A stretch of 64,000 bases of DNA. Origin: Stagnihabitans sp038231775. Its GTDB lineage: Bacteria > Pseudomonadota > Alphaproteobacteria > Rhodobacterales > Rhodobacteraceae. Below, piece after piece: positions 45,357-53,811 of this stretch. The stretch lies in assembly GCA_038231775.1 (NCBI GenBank), contig JBBRKS010000001.1:35194-99193 (forward strand), written 5' to 3'. Below the pieces are notes generated by a model. It made no database searches. It was not told the origin of the DNA and saw only the letters and a list, made by a program, of their open reading frames with translations. Both the position numbers and the translations under genes were made by a program. Within the stretch, counting starts at the first letter, position 1. Every line of letters starts with the position of its first letter.

Positions 45357-45497
45357 GGCGTGGGGCAGACCGACGCTGGCGCAGACGCCATGGGGGATGC
45401 GCATAGGACAAGAACGCGGGCCGTAAAGCCGCCGCCAAATCCTTACCAAAGTCTTAACAAAATCCATGAAAACCTGTGATTTCAACGAATTACCTCA

Positions 45498-45515
45498 GAT
45501 AACACGTGTGTTATC
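45498..45515. promoter_or_regulatory. GATAACAC inverted repeat, copy 2
   Basis: GATAACAC-GT-GTGTTATC is a perfect 8-bp inverted repeat with a 2-base spacer, 42 bases upstream of the DUF1491 start. It matches copy 1 at 13261-13278. The local sequence before it is AT-rich, as at copy 1. It is a good candidate operator for a dimeric regulator. Confidence 0.6.
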
Positions 45516-45557
45516 ATGTGATATCCCTTGATGTCACACCCCAGACAGGAGCGTACG

Positions 45558-45893
45558 ATGTCCCCCCGCCTCGCCACCGGAATCTGGGTTGCGGCCTATC
45601 TGACACGGCTCCGCCTCGCCGACATCGCCGCCTACGTCACCCAAAAGGGCGACGCGACCGCCGGGGCCGTCATCGTCAAGGTTGCCACCCTGAACGGGCA
45701 GGCCCGGGCGGTGCAGCGCAGTTTTGACATGATGGCCGACCGCCGGGTCTGGATCACCATGGCTGAAGGGGCCGAGGTTGAGGTTGACGCCCTGTTGACC
45801 CGCCAAAAGTCGCGCGACCGCGACCTGTGGGTGATTGAACTGGAAGATCGGCAGGGGCGGACCTTGCTGGATCAAGAGGGTCTAGCGGACTAA
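45558..45893 (+). CDS. DUF1491 protein
   Basis: This 111-residue protein has the DUF1491 marks RLATGIWVAAYLTRLRLADI, VTQKGDATAGAVIVKV and DLWVIELEDRQGRTLLD. The function is unknown; it regularly sits between era and recO in this group. ATG 45558 is taken; an in-frame start 10 codons earlier is possible. The stop overlaps the end of the convergent Pr6Pr gene by 12 bases. Confidence 0.87.
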   Translation: MSPRLATGIWVAAYLTRLRLADIAAYVTQKGDATAGAVIVKVATLNGQARAVQRSFDMMADRRVWITMAEGAEVEVDALLTRQKSRDRDLWVIELEDRQGRTLLDQEGLAD

Positions 45894-46457
45894 CCGCGTC
45901 ACCCCGATCAGCCCGGCCCCCAACACCGCGAACATCGCCAGCAGCCCGGCCAGATTGACCGCCACCTGCGCCAGACCCAGCGCGTCCACATTGACGAACG
46001 GATAGGGCCAGAACCCGGTCATCGCGCCTCGGATGATCGCATACACCCCGTACCCCAACGGCCAGATCAGCCACAGCGGCAGATCGCGCCAGCCAATCTG
46101 CTTGTCGGCAAACGCCAGCCACCAGCCTGCAAAGGCCAGCGGAACAAAGGTGTGCAGCCCCTGATCCGCCCACCACGCCAACCCCTGCGGCTGCCATAAC
46201 GCCGCCAGCACCAGATGATACATCAGCCCCACCATCACAATCGCGATCAGCAAACCCGCCGCCACCCGCGCAGGCATGGACCAGCGCCACGCCACCGCCA
46301 ACATCGACGCGCCAACCAGCAGGTTGGTCAACACGGTGAAATATCCGGCCATCAGCCATAGCTTCTGATCCGGCGGCTCTTGGATCACATCATACTGCCC
46401 CCGCAACGCCGCGAGGGCCAGAACACCGATCAACAAGGCCACAATCCGGGACAGCAT
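45882..46457 (-). CDS. Pr6Pr-family membrane protein
   Basis: This 191-residue protein has about six hydrophobic segments, with FTVLTNLLVGASML, YHLVLAALWQPQG, GLHTFVPLAFAGWWLAF and YPFVNVDALG. This is the Pr6Pr (FAR-17a/AIG1-like) family, of unclear function. The start at 46457 (MLSRIVALL) fits. It is antisense between DUF1491 and recO, again breaking a core order. Confidence 0.8.
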   Translation of the reverse strand: MLSRIVALLIGVLALAALRGQYDVIQEPPDQKLWLMAGYFTVLTNLLVGASMLAVAWRWSMPARVAAGLLIAIVMVGLMYHLVLAALWQPQGLAWWADQGLHTFVPLAFAGWWLAFADKQIGWRDLPLWLIWPLGYGVYAIIRGAMTGFWPYPFVNVDALGLAQVAVNLAGLLAMFAVLGAGLIGVTRLVR

Positions 46458-46534
46458 CACCAATCTTTGTCCGAACCATGGGCCGAGACAACCCCTGTCT
46501 TGCCACCAAAGCACTGCGCAGCGATACTCCCCCC

Positions 46535-47266
46535 ATGGAATGGCGAGACGAAGGCGCGCTTCTGTCCGTGCGGCTGCACGGCGAAAGCTCTGCGATCATC
46601 GAGGTTTTTACGGCAGCGCATGGCCGCCACCTTGGCATCGTCCGGGGCGGCGGGTCGCGCCGTATGGCGGGCGTTCTGCAACCGGGCGCGCAACTGTCGG
46701 TGCAATGGCAGGCGCGGCTCGATGAACACCTTGGCAGCTTCAAGACCGAACCCCTGCACGCGCGCGCGGCCCTGATGAATGACCGGGGCGCGCTGGCGGC
46801 CCTGAACGCGATCTGCGCGCTCCTTCATCTGGCGTTGCCAGAGCGTGACCCGCATCCCGCCCTGTATGCCCAGACCCTGACCTTGCTGGATCTGTTGGAA
46901 CAGGGCGGCGACTGGCAGATGCCCTACCTTCTGTGGGAGATGCGCCTGTTGGACGCGATGGGCTACGGCCTTGACCTTGCCACCTGTGCGGTGACCGGGG
47001 TGACGCAGGATCTGGCCTATGTTTCCCCCCGCACCGGGCGGGCGGTGTCGCGGGCCGCCGCCGCCGACTGGGCGCCGCGCCTGCTGCCCCTGCCGCGCGC
47101 GCTGATCCTGCACGACGGCACCCCGGCCGAGGTGGCCGAGGCGTTGCACCTGACCGGCCATTTCCTGACCCGCGCTTTGCCCGCCAGGGACAACAATCAC
47201 CCGCTGCCTGACGCCCGCGCCCGCCTGATTGACCACCTTCAGCGGCCCAAAACAGTCGCAGACTGA
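46535..47266 (+). CDS. recO: DNA repair protein RecO
   Basis: This 243-residue protein has the RecO start WRDEGALLSVRLHGESSAIIEVFT and the OB-fold stretch HGRHLGIVRGGGSRR, followed by helical CALLHLALPERDPHPALY and LWEMRLLDAMGYG. RecO helps RecA load on gaps with RecR. ATG 46535 is taken; 19 earlier residues are not family-like. It follows era and DUF1491, the core order. Confidence 0.92.
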   Translation: MEWRDEGALLSVRLHGESSAIIEVFTAAHGRHLGIVRGGGSRRMAGVLQPGAQLSVQWQARLDEHLGSFKTEPLHARAALMNDRGALAALNAICALLHLALPERDPHPALYAQTLTLLDLLEQGGDWQMPYLLWEMRLLDAMGYGLDLATCAVTGVTQDLAYVSPRTGRAVSRAAAADWAPRLLPLPRALILHDGTPAEVAEALHLTGHFLTRALPARDNNHPLPDARARLIDHLQRPKTVAD

Positions 47267-47322
47267 CTCCAGCCGTCGCATCGGGGCCAGACGCAACGGA
47301 TTGGCCATGCGACCCAAGGGTC

Positions 47323-48528
47323 ATGCCGATTGACGACATCCCCCTGCCCCGCACCCCCGCGCTTTGGAACTTCGCCGTCCTGACCGGACTGGAGGCTTGC
47401 GTCCGAGGCTCGCTTATTTCCGTCATGCCGCTGGTCGTGCATGACGCGATGGGGTCGACGGTCGGGTCTTCCAAGGCCTATTTCATCGTCGGACTGATCT
47501 CGATGACATGGGGCCTTATGGTGCCTTGGTTCACCCGGTTTGTGCCACGGCGCTGGATGTATACCGGCGGCTGCCTGCTGTATTTTGTGGGCATGGCGCT
47601 GGCGTTTGTCGGAACGCCCTTGTCGGTGACCCTGTCGCTGATGGCCAATGCTATGGCGACGGCCACCACGTTTGTGTGCTTCAACGCCTATGTGCTGGAT
47701 TATGTCGACCGCGAGAATCTGGGCCGCAGCCAAAGCCTGCAGATGTTCTTTGCCGCCACACCCTGGGCCGTCGGGCCGATACTGGGCGTCTGGCTGCATT
47801 CGATCTGGCGGCCCGCACCCTTCCTGATGGCTGGAACCTTTGCCTTCGCGCTGATGGTGATGTTCTGGTACTTGCGGCTTGGCAACGGCAAGGCGATCAT
47901 CCGCGCCAAAGGTCCGGCGATCAACCCGCTGGCCTATCTTGGCCGCTTTTTCGCGCAGCCAAGGTTGATTGCGGGCTGGGCCTTTGCGGTCATCCGGTCC
48001 ACCGGCTGGTGGGTTTATGTCGTCTACCTGCCGTATTTCTGTATCGAACAGGGTCTGGGCAAGAATGTCGGCGGCACTGCCCTATCAATCTCGAACGCGC
48101 TGTTGTTCCTTGCGCCAACCCTGTTGAAATTCGCCCGCCGGTCTTCGGTGCGCATTTCGGTGCGCCGGGCGTTTACGGTCTGTGGCGGATTGTTTTTGCT
48201 GGCAAGCCTTGTGGCACCGTGGCCATGGCTGACCGTGGTGGCGTTGATGATGGCCTCTACCATGCTGGTGACGCTGGACGTGATCGGCGGGTTGCCGTTC
48301 CTGATGTCGGTCAAACCGTCCGAACGGACCGAGATGTCGGCGATCTATTCCAGCTTTCGCGATGTGTCATCGGTCGTGACACCGGGCATGGCATGGGCGG
48401 TGCTGGCCATCGCCCCGACCGCCGCCATCTTCACCGCCACCGGGGCGCTGATGGGGCTGGCCTTCACCGTCGCAGGCAAGCTGCATCCGCGTCTGGGCAC
48501 ACCGCGCCCGTCACGCGCCCGCGCCTGA
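47323..48528 (+). CDS. MFS transporter
   Basis: This 401-residue protein has about 12 hydrophobic helices, with RGSLISVMPLVVHDAMG and SKAYFIVGLISMTWGLM near the first loops. It fits the major facilitator superfamily, but no substrate motif is recognised. A stop-flanking repeat with a strong hairpin follows directly after the stop. It stands alone, convergent with map. Confidence 0.82.
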   Translation: MPIDDIPLPRTPALWNFAVLTGLEACVRGSLISVMPLVVHDAMGSTVGSSKAYFIVGLISMTWGLMVPWFTRFVPRRWMYTGGCLLYFVGMALAFVGTPLSVTLSLMANAMATATTFVCFNAYVLDYVDRENLGRSQSLQMFFAATPWAVGPILGVWLHSIWRPAPFLMAGTFAFALMVMFWYLRLGNGKAIIRAKGPAINPLAYLGRFFAQPRLIAGWAFAVIRSTGWWVYVVYLPYFCIEQGLGKNVGGTALSISNALLFLAPTLLKFARRSSVRISVRRAFTVCGGLFLLASLVAPWPWLTVVALMMASTMLVTLDVIGGLPFLMSVKPSERTEMSAIYSSFRDVSSVVTPGMAWAVLAIAPTAAIFTATGALMGLAFTVAGKLHPRLGTPRPSRARA

Positions 48529-48576
48529 TCCCATTCATCCAGGTTCAAATAGTCCGGGGTCCAGGGCTGGCCCCGG
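48529..48576 (+). terminator. Stop-flanking element with GC hairpin
   Basis: TCCCATTCATCCAGGTTCAA follows the MFS stop at once, then a stem CCGGGG-t-CCAG/CTGGCCCCGG (48554-48576) with a single bulge. It lies between convergent genes and could end transcription from both sides. The first half matches 22723-22750. Confidence 0.5.
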
Positions 48577-48590
48577 GGGTGGTCAACCGC

Positions 48591-49385
48591 CTAAGGCCGA
48601 AAGAATTTGCCCGCCGGAGACAGCGTGAAAATCTCGCACCCCGTGGCCGTCACCCCGACCGAGTGTTCGTACTGCGCTGACAGGCTTTTGTCGCGCGTCA
48701 CCGCTGTCCAGTCATCGGCCAGCACCTTGGTTTCGGGACGACCAAGGTTGACCATCGGTTCAATGGTAAAGAACATGCCCTCTTCCAGCACAGCCCCTGT
48801 GCCCGGACGGCCATAGTGCAGCACATTCGGCGACGCGTGAAACACCCGGCCCAGACCGTGGCCACAGAAATCGCGCACCACCGACATGCGGTTCGCCTCG
48901 ACAAATTTCTGGATGGCGTGGCCGATATCGCCAAAGGTGTTGCCCGGCTTGACGGCGGCAATCCCGGCCATCAGGCCTTCATGTGTCACCTCGATCAGCC
49001 GTTCCGCCTTGCGGTTGACTGGCCCTGCGCCGTACATCCGGCTGGTGTCGCCAAACCAGCCGTCCACGATCACCGTCACGTCGATGTTCAGGATATCGCC
49101 CTCAACCAGCTTTTTCGCCCCCGGAATCCCGTGGCAGACCACATGGTTGACCGAGATGCAGGACGCGTGCTGATAGCCCTTGTAGCCGATTGTGGCCGAG
49201 GTGACGCCGTGCCGGGCCACCTCGGACCGGATGAAATCGTCAAGCTCGGCGGTCGTGACGCCGGGCTGGACCAAGGCCCCCACGTCGTCCAGAATGGTGG
49301 CTGCGATGCGACCCGCCGCCCGCATGCCTGCAAAATCCGCATCCTCATAGGTGCGAATGCCATCTTTGGTGATGCGACCGCGCAT
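48591..49385 (-). CDS. map: Methionine aminopeptidase
   Basis: This 264-residue enzyme removes N-terminal methionine. Metal ligands are visible as Asp in NIDVTVIVDG and GDTSRM, His in CGHGLGRVFH and Glu in IEPMVN and YEHSV. HASCISVNHVVCHGIPG is the substrate region. The start at 49385 gives MRGRITKDG; residues before it do not align. It is convergent with the MFS gene. Confidence 0.95.
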   Translation of the reverse strand: MRGRITKDGIRTYEDADFAGMRAAGRIAATILDDVGALVQPGVTTAELDDFIRSEVARHGVTSATIGYKGYQHASCISVNHVVCHGIPGAKKLVEGDILNIDVTVIVDGWFGDTSRMYGAGPVNRKAERLIEVTHEGLMAGIAAVKPGNTFGDIGHAIQKFVEANRMSVVRDFCGHGLGRVFHASPNVLHYGRPGTGAVLEEGMFFTIEPMVNLGRPETKVLADDWTAVTRDKSLSAQYEHSVGVTATGCEIFTLSPAGKFFRP

Positions 49386-49499
49386 TTCGTCCAACTGTCC
49401 GACCCTTTTGCCTTTATCCACTAGATAAGAGAAACCTGCGCCCTTGGCCAGAGGGTGCAAGGCCCCTATACCCGCCTTGCAACGCAAGAGGAGCGCGCA

Positions 49500-50219
49500 A
49501 TGACCAATCAGACCGCCGCAATGCTGGTGATCGGCGATGAAATCCTGTCAGGCCGCACGCGCGACAGCAACATGCACCATCTGGCAATGGCGCTGACCGA
49601 ACACGGACTGGCCCTGACAGAGGCGCGGGTGGTGGCCGATGATCACGCCGCCATCGTGGCGGGGGTGAATGCGCTGCGGGCTGCCTATGACCACGTTTTC
49701 ACCTCTGGCGGCATAGGGCCTACGCATGACGACATCACCGCCGACGCCATCGCTGCGGCATTCGGTGTGGCCATCACCCACCGCGCCGATGCCATGGCTT
49801 TGCTGCAAGCCAACTACGACCGCCAGTCCCTGCCGTTCAACGAGGCGCGCCAGCGCATGGCCCGCATTCCCGACGGAGCCACGCTGATCGACAACCCGGT
49901 TTCCATCGCGCCCGGCTTTACCTTGGGCAATGTCCATGTGATGGCTGGCGTGCCCCGGATCTTCGAGGCGATGCTGGCAGGCGTGTTGTCCGGCATCGCG
50001 CATGGTCAGCCCCTGTTGTCGCGCAGCCTGCGCCTGCTCAAGGGTGAGGGTGAGATTGCCACCGCCTTTGCCGACTTCGCCGCCCTGTATCCCGACCTGT
50101 CGATGGGGTCGTATCCCTTCAGCACCAACGGCGTTTTTGGCACCAATCTGGTGATCCGCGGCACCGACGCCACCCGGCTTGACGCGGCCATGACGGCACT
50201 TGAAACGCTGTTGGCATGA
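49500..50219 (+). CDS. CinA-type molybdopterin-binding domain protein
   Basis: This 239-residue protein has the MoaB/Mog-like CinA N-terminal domain: AMLVIGDEILSGRTRDSN, FTSGGIGPTHDDITADAIA and VHVMAGVPRIFEAML. The C-terminal amidase domain of full CinA is missing, as in many alphaproteobacteria. Start ATG 49500 follows AGAGGAG. Its stop overlaps the GNAT start in ATGA. It may be an NMN/ADP-ribose-related hydrolase. Confidence 0.88.
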   Translation: MTNQTAAMLVIGDEILSGRTRDSNMHHLAMALTEHGLALTEARVVADDHAAIVAGVNALRAAYDHVFTSGGIGPTHDDITADAIAAAFGVAITHRADAMALLQANYDRQSLPFNEARQRMARIPDGATLIDNPVSIAPGFTLGNVHVMAGVPRIFEAMLAGVLSGIAHGQPLLSRSLRLLKGEGEIATAFADFAALYPDLSMGSYPFSTNGVFGTNLVIRGTDATRLDAAMTALETLLA

Positions 50220-50983
50220 CCTCGACCGAGTCTGCCGCCCAGCCTGCCGCAGGCTTTGCCGCCCAGACTGCTGCCATGTCTGCTGCCGACTTCGCCGCCG
50301 CGATGGAGGCGACCTGGCCCCCACTTGCCCTGCACCGTGCTGGCCCATGGGCGATCCGTGACGGTGCAGGCGGCGGCAAGCGCGTCAGTGCTGCCTCAGC
50401 CGAGGGCGATTGGCGCCCGGAAGACATCCAGACAGCCGAGGCCGCCCAAGCCGCACTGGGACAAGACCGCCTCTTCGTGATCTGGCCTTGGGATGCCCGG
50501 TTGGATACAGACCTTGCGGCCCAAGGCTACGCCAAGATTGACCCGGTGATAGGCTATGCCGCCCCGGTCACGGCCTTTGCGCCGCCAGCCCGGATGACGA
50601 CCTTCCCGCATTGGCCGCCCATGCAGATCACCCGCGACATCTGGGCCGAAGCGCATATCGGCCCGGCCCGCGTCGCCGTGATGGGCCGTGCCTTAGGCCG
50701 CAAAACCGCGATCTTAAGCCGCACCGACGACCATCCCTCGGGTGCTGCCTTTGTCGCCCTGCACGGCACCACCGCACTGATCCACGCGGTCGAGGTGCGC
50801 CCCGCCCTGCGCCGAAAGGGCGCTGCCCGGCAAATCCTGTGCGCCGCTGCCCAATGGGCAGGCGAACAGGGCGCGGATCGGCTGGCTTTGGCCGTGACAG
50901 AGGCGAACACGGGGGCCCGCGCCCTCTATGCTTCCCTTGGGATGCAGCCTGTGGGACAGTATCATTATCGACATAAAGAATAG
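50216..50983 (+). CDS. GNAT-family acetyltransferase
   Basis: This 255-residue protein has the acetyl-CoA loop VEVRPALRRKGAARQILCAAAQWA and LALAVTEANTGARALYASLGM, quoted in part here, near the C-terminus. The first 30 residues are an alanine-rich repeat (AAQPAAGFAAQTAAMSAADF) of no clear function. The start overlaps the CinA-type stop by 4 bases. The substrate is not known. Confidence 0.82.
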   Translation: MTSTESAAQPAAGFAAQTAAMSAADFAAAMEATWPPLALHRAGPWAIRDGAGGGKRVSAASAEGDWRPEDIQTAEAAQAALGQDRLFVIWPWDARLDTDLAAQGYAKIDPVIGYAAPVTAFAPPARMTTFPHWPPMQITRDIWAEAHIGPARVAVMGRALGRKTAILSRTDDHPSGAAFVALHGTTALIHAVEVRPALRRKGAARQILCAAAQWAGEQGADRLALAVTEANTGARALYASLGMQPVGQYHYRHKE

Positions 50984-51028
50984 CGCCACCACAGGCACAG
51001 CAGTGATCAGACACTTTCCTTCCGCCTG

Positions 51029-51175
51029 CGCTTTGGGCCGCGACGCCCGCAGTCTGGCTTGGTATGCCCGCGCTTTGGGTCAGTGCGGCTGCATTTTGGG
51101 CCGCAATGGTTCTGCTATGGACCAGCGCGCGTTCGCTTTGGGTAAGTATGCCCAAGCGTTAGGCATTTGCGTTGC
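51029..51175 (+). repeat. 21-bp heptad repeat tract
   Basis: Seven 21-bp units encode ALGRDAR, SLAWYAR, ALGQCGC, ILGRNGS, AMDQRAF, ALGKYAQ and ALGICVA in one frame. CGCTTTGGG or a close variant recurs at 51029, 51071, 51092 and 51134. The units keep frame with the OmpA gene. Their start may be the true N-terminus or a degenerate leader. Confidence 0.7.
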
Positions 51176-52184
51176 CTTCACCGCCGGCCTTGTCATGCCT
51201 GCCAGTGCAGCGCCGCTGTTGGATATGCCAGCCCCGGCCACGGTGATCGGCGGCTGGGCTGAAAGCCCGTCAACCTTGCGGCTGCCGATCGGGCCATTTG
51301 TGGCGGGGGTCATGCCCTTGCAAGAGGCGGCAGGGGCGGTCGACCAACGCGCCTACCGGATGGACAATCAGCGCCTGACGACCCTGCAACTGATCACGCC
51401 CCTTTTGGCCCAGCTGGACCACGCGGGCTACAAGACGATTTACCAGTGCGAAACCTCGGCCTGTGGCGGCTTTGATTTCCGCTACGGCATGGACGTGCTT
51501 CCCGAACCGCAGATGCATGTCGATCTGGGCGATTTTCGCTATGTGGCGGCAATGCGTCCGGGCACAAACGGCACGGAATTGCTGGCCCTTTTGGTCAGCC
51601 GGTCCGCCGATCAGGGCTTTGTCCAGATTACCGCGATCACGCCCTTGTCCGCAGCGGCAGCCGCCATCGCGCCACCGCCAACCCGAAAACCTTTGATCCA
51701 GACGGGGACTGACCTCGCTTTGCCTGACCCGGCGGTTGCCGATCCCGCAGCCACTGACGCGGCACCGACAGAGCCCGCCGCAACTGCACTAGCGCAAAAG
51801 CCGCCCGGCGATTTCGGGGCGACTTTGCTGGCGCAGGGCGCAGTTGCGCTGGATGATCTGGTCTTTGCATCCGGCAGTGCCGCACTCGAGAATAAGGACT
51901 ACGCCTCATTGACCGGGCTTGCGGCGTGGCTTGCGGCCAATCCGACCCGCCATGTGACACTGGTGGGCCATACCGATGCGGTGGGAACGCTGCAGGCCAA
52001 CACCGGCCTGTCACGCCAGCGCGCCCAAAGCGTCCGGGCCAGCCTGATCGCCCGGTTTGGCGCTGCGGGCGATCAGATTGACGCGCAAGGCGCTGGCTAT
52101 CTGGCCCCGCGCGCCACCAACGAAACGCCTGAAGGCCGTACGCAAAACCGCAGGGTCGAAGTCATCCTGACCCCGACCCTTTGA
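51117..52184 (+). CDS. OmpA-domain envelope protein
   Basis: This protein of about 355 residues ends in an OmpA/peptidoglycan-binding domain: HVTLVGHTDAVGTL, LSRQRAQSVRASLI and NRRVEVILTPTL (residues about 240-355). An Ala/Pro/Thr-rich linker lies before it. ATG 51117 gives a signal peptide (LGICVAFTAGLVMPASA); an alternative GTG at 51003 would add a heptad-repeat segment with the same frame. Neither has a strong ribosome-binding site. It should anchor to the cell wall in the periplasm or outer membrane. Confidence 0.8.
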   Translation: MDQRAFALGKYAQALGICVAFTAGLVMPASAAPLLDMPAPATVIGGWAESPSTLRLPIGPFVAGVMPLQEAAGAVDQRAYRMDNQRLTTLQLITPLLAQLDHAGYKTIYQCETSACGGFDFRYGMDVLPEPQMHVDLGDFRYVAAMRPGTNGTELLALLVSRSADQGFVQITAITPLSAAAAAIAPPPTRKPLIQTGTDLALPDPAVADPAATDAAPTEPAATALAQKPPGDFGATLLAQGAVALDDLVFASGSAALENKDYASLTGLAAWLAANPTRHVTLVGHTDAVGTLQANTGLSRQRAQSVRASLIARFGAAGDQIDAQGAGYLAPRATNETPEGRTQNRRVEVILTPTL

Positions 52185-52217
52185 AGTTTTTCTCCACTGT
52201 CGTGGCAGATCAGACCC

Positions 52218-53123
52218 TTACCAGTTATCAGGCCCTTTTTCCATGAACTGGCGCGCAAGAAAGTCGATGAAGGCGCGGACCTTGGGTTGGGTAAAGCGGC
52301 CCGGCGGGTAGACGGCATAGATGCCCTGCACCTCGACCGGCAGGCCGGGAATGGCTTCTTCGACCAACCCCTGTTTCATCGCATCGGCGTACAGGAACGA
52401 GGGCAGATACGCGATCCCCAGCCCCGAAATCGCCGCATTCAGCAGGCTTTGCCCGTCATTCACCGTCAGCCAGCCCGCCGTGCGGACCTGACGCTTTTCA
52501 CCCGAAGGTGCTATGACCTTCCAGACGTTGCCATTGGCCTGATTGGAATAATGCAACAGTTTGTGGTCGTTCAGATCGTCAATCTTCATCGGACGGCCGA
52601 ACTTCTGGAAATAATTGGGCGAGCCGATCATCTTCTTGGCGGTGTCGGTCAGACGCCGCGCGCGCAAAGAGCTGTCCTCAAGGTCACCGACGCGTACGGC
52701 CATGTCGAACCCTTCCGAGATCAGTTCGACATAGCGGTTGTTCAGCACCATGTTGACCGTGATGTCAGGGTATTCCAGCAGGAACGCGCCCAGAATCGGC
52801 GACAGCAGGTTGACGCCAAAGTCGGTCGCGACACTGATGCGCAGCAAACCCGAGGGCGCTGATTGCATCGAGGTGACCAGCGCATCCGCCTCACCCGCAT
52901 CGTTCAGCACGCGCCGTGCCCGGTCGTAATAGGCCAGTCCGATTTCGGTGGGCGAAACGCGCCGGGTGGTGCGGTTCAAAAGCCGTGCCCCAAGGCGGGC
53001 CTCCAGCGCGGAGACGTGCTTTGACACCGCCGATTTTGAGATGCCCATCTTCTTGGCAGCATCCGTGAAGCCTCCTTGGTCCACCACTGTGGCAAAAGCT
53101 TCCATTTCTGTCAGTCGGTCCAT
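52218..53123 (-). CDS. LysR-family transcriptional regulator
   Basis: This 301-residue protein has a LysR helix-turn-helix: EMEAFATVVDQGGFTDAAKKMGISKSAVSKHVSALEARLG, read in pieces such as GFTDAAKKMGISKSAVSKHV. The C-terminal effector domain has the two-lobe pattern. It is the CrgA/DNA-binding type. The target cannot be named; nothing is divergently transcribed from it except a region with repeats. Confidence 0.92.
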   Translation of the reverse strand: MDRLTEMEAFATVVDQGGFTDAAKKMGISKSAVSKHVSALEARLGARLLNRTTRRVSPTEIGLAYYDRARRVLNDAGEADALVTSMQSAPSGLLRISVATDFGVNLLSPILGAFLLEYPDITVNMVLNNRYVELISEGFDMAVRVGDLEDSSLRARRLTDTAKKMIGSPNYFQKFGRPMKIDDLNDHKLLHYSNQANGNVWKVIAPSGEKRQVRTAGWLTVNDGQSLLNAAISGLGIAYLPSFLYADAMKQGLVEEAIPGLPVEVQGIYAVYPPGRFTQPKVRAFIDFLARQFMEKGPDNW

Positions 53124-53300
53124 TGTTCATCCCCAGGCAGGTAGTCGGGTCGGTTCTGCTAGGATTGATCGCCAAATCAGGCAGGATCGCGGCGCTAACG
53201 CGACACTTCCGGGGTATTACGGCGGATCGTTCAAGGCAGGGAAACGATGAGTGCAGGGCGTGGGGCGGGGATTGCGCTGGCATTTTGAGTTTGCGCCCGC

Positions 53301-53361
53301 TGTCAAAAGCTGGGGTTTCGCATCCCAGCGCTCGTTGTCAAAAGCGGGGATTTCACACCCC
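53301..53361. repeat. Direct repeat TGTCAAAAGC, two copies at 35-bp offset
   Basis: TGTCAAAAGCTGGGGTTTCG at 53301 and TGTCAAAAGCGGGGATTTCA at 53336 match at 17 of 20 positions and continue similarly into CATCCC/CACCCC. The first copy also forms a small hairpin with its own 3' flank. Confidence 0.7.
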
Positions 53362-53399
53362 CACACCCCCGTTCACACCCCCACACCCCCACACCCCCG
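53359..53399 (-). repeat. Five G5 runs (possible G-quadruplex)
   Basis: On the minus strand five GGGGG runs are separated by loops of 3, 3, 7 and 3 bases. The pattern meets the usual G-quadruplex rule. It lies after the hypothetical gene at 53440 and before the LysR gene, both read on this strand. Confidence 0.7.
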
Positions 53400-53401
53400 T
53401 G

Positions 53402-53428
53402 GAGTATTTGGACCTGAATGAAAGGGGA
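53402..53428 (-). repeat. Stop-flanking element family, copy
   Basis: On the minus strand, CCCTTTCATTCAGGTCCAAATACTCC follows the stop of the 53440 gene within 12 bases. It matches the 48529 and 39855 elements in order and orientation relative to the gene. Confidence 0.7.
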
Positions 53429-53439
53429 AAGGGCGGCGG

Positions 53440-53808
53440 TCAGGCGGTGCTTTCGACGCAATGTCTGCGGAAGGCACGTTTGAGCATGTCAAGTTCGGCG
53501 CGCAGCAGATCAACCTCGGCGCGCAGGTCGTCTTCCATGGCCACACCGGTGATGATGGTGAAATGGCTAAGGGTCTCACCGCCTTTTGCGCGGATCAGGA
53601 AGGTCTGCACACCTTCGTTCAGCACCTCGGCCGGAATGGGCACGCGCACAGCGTAGTCGCCCGGGGCACCCGGCACCGGCGTCAGCGTGAAACCGGGCAG
53701 CACGTCGCCCAGCAGAACAACCTCAAGGTCGGGCAAGGCGTCCGCATAGGCAAGCAGACCCTCCCAGTGGCCGGCGCGGATGCGGGTTTTGGTCAGCGTG
53801 ACATCCAC
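53440..53808 (-). CDS. Hypothetical protein
   Basis: This 122-residue protein has a beta-rich centre (DYAVRVPIPAEVLNEGVQTF, SHFTIITGVAME) and a heptad-like helix at its end (LRAEVDLLRAELDMLKRAF), which may form a coiled coil. I recognise no family. It abuts the next gene by 4 bases, so it is co-transcribed with the 53812 protein. Confidence 0.65.
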   Translation of the reverse strand: MDVTLTKTRIRAGHWEGLLAYADALPDLEVVLLGDVLPGFTLTPVPGAPGDYAVRVPIPAEVLNEGVQTFLIRAKGGETLSHFTIITGVAMEDDLRAEVDLLRAELDMLKRAFRRHCVESTA

Positions 53809-53811
53809 CTC

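Larger units (their letters stand above)
53124..53439. other. Repeat-rich intergenic region
   Basis: This 316-base region has no gene. It contains a 35-bp direct repeat (TGTCAAAAGC...), a GCTGGG/CCCAGC hairpin at 53309-53329, the five C-runs at 53359-53399 and the stop-flanking element at 53402-53428. Confidence 0.7.
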
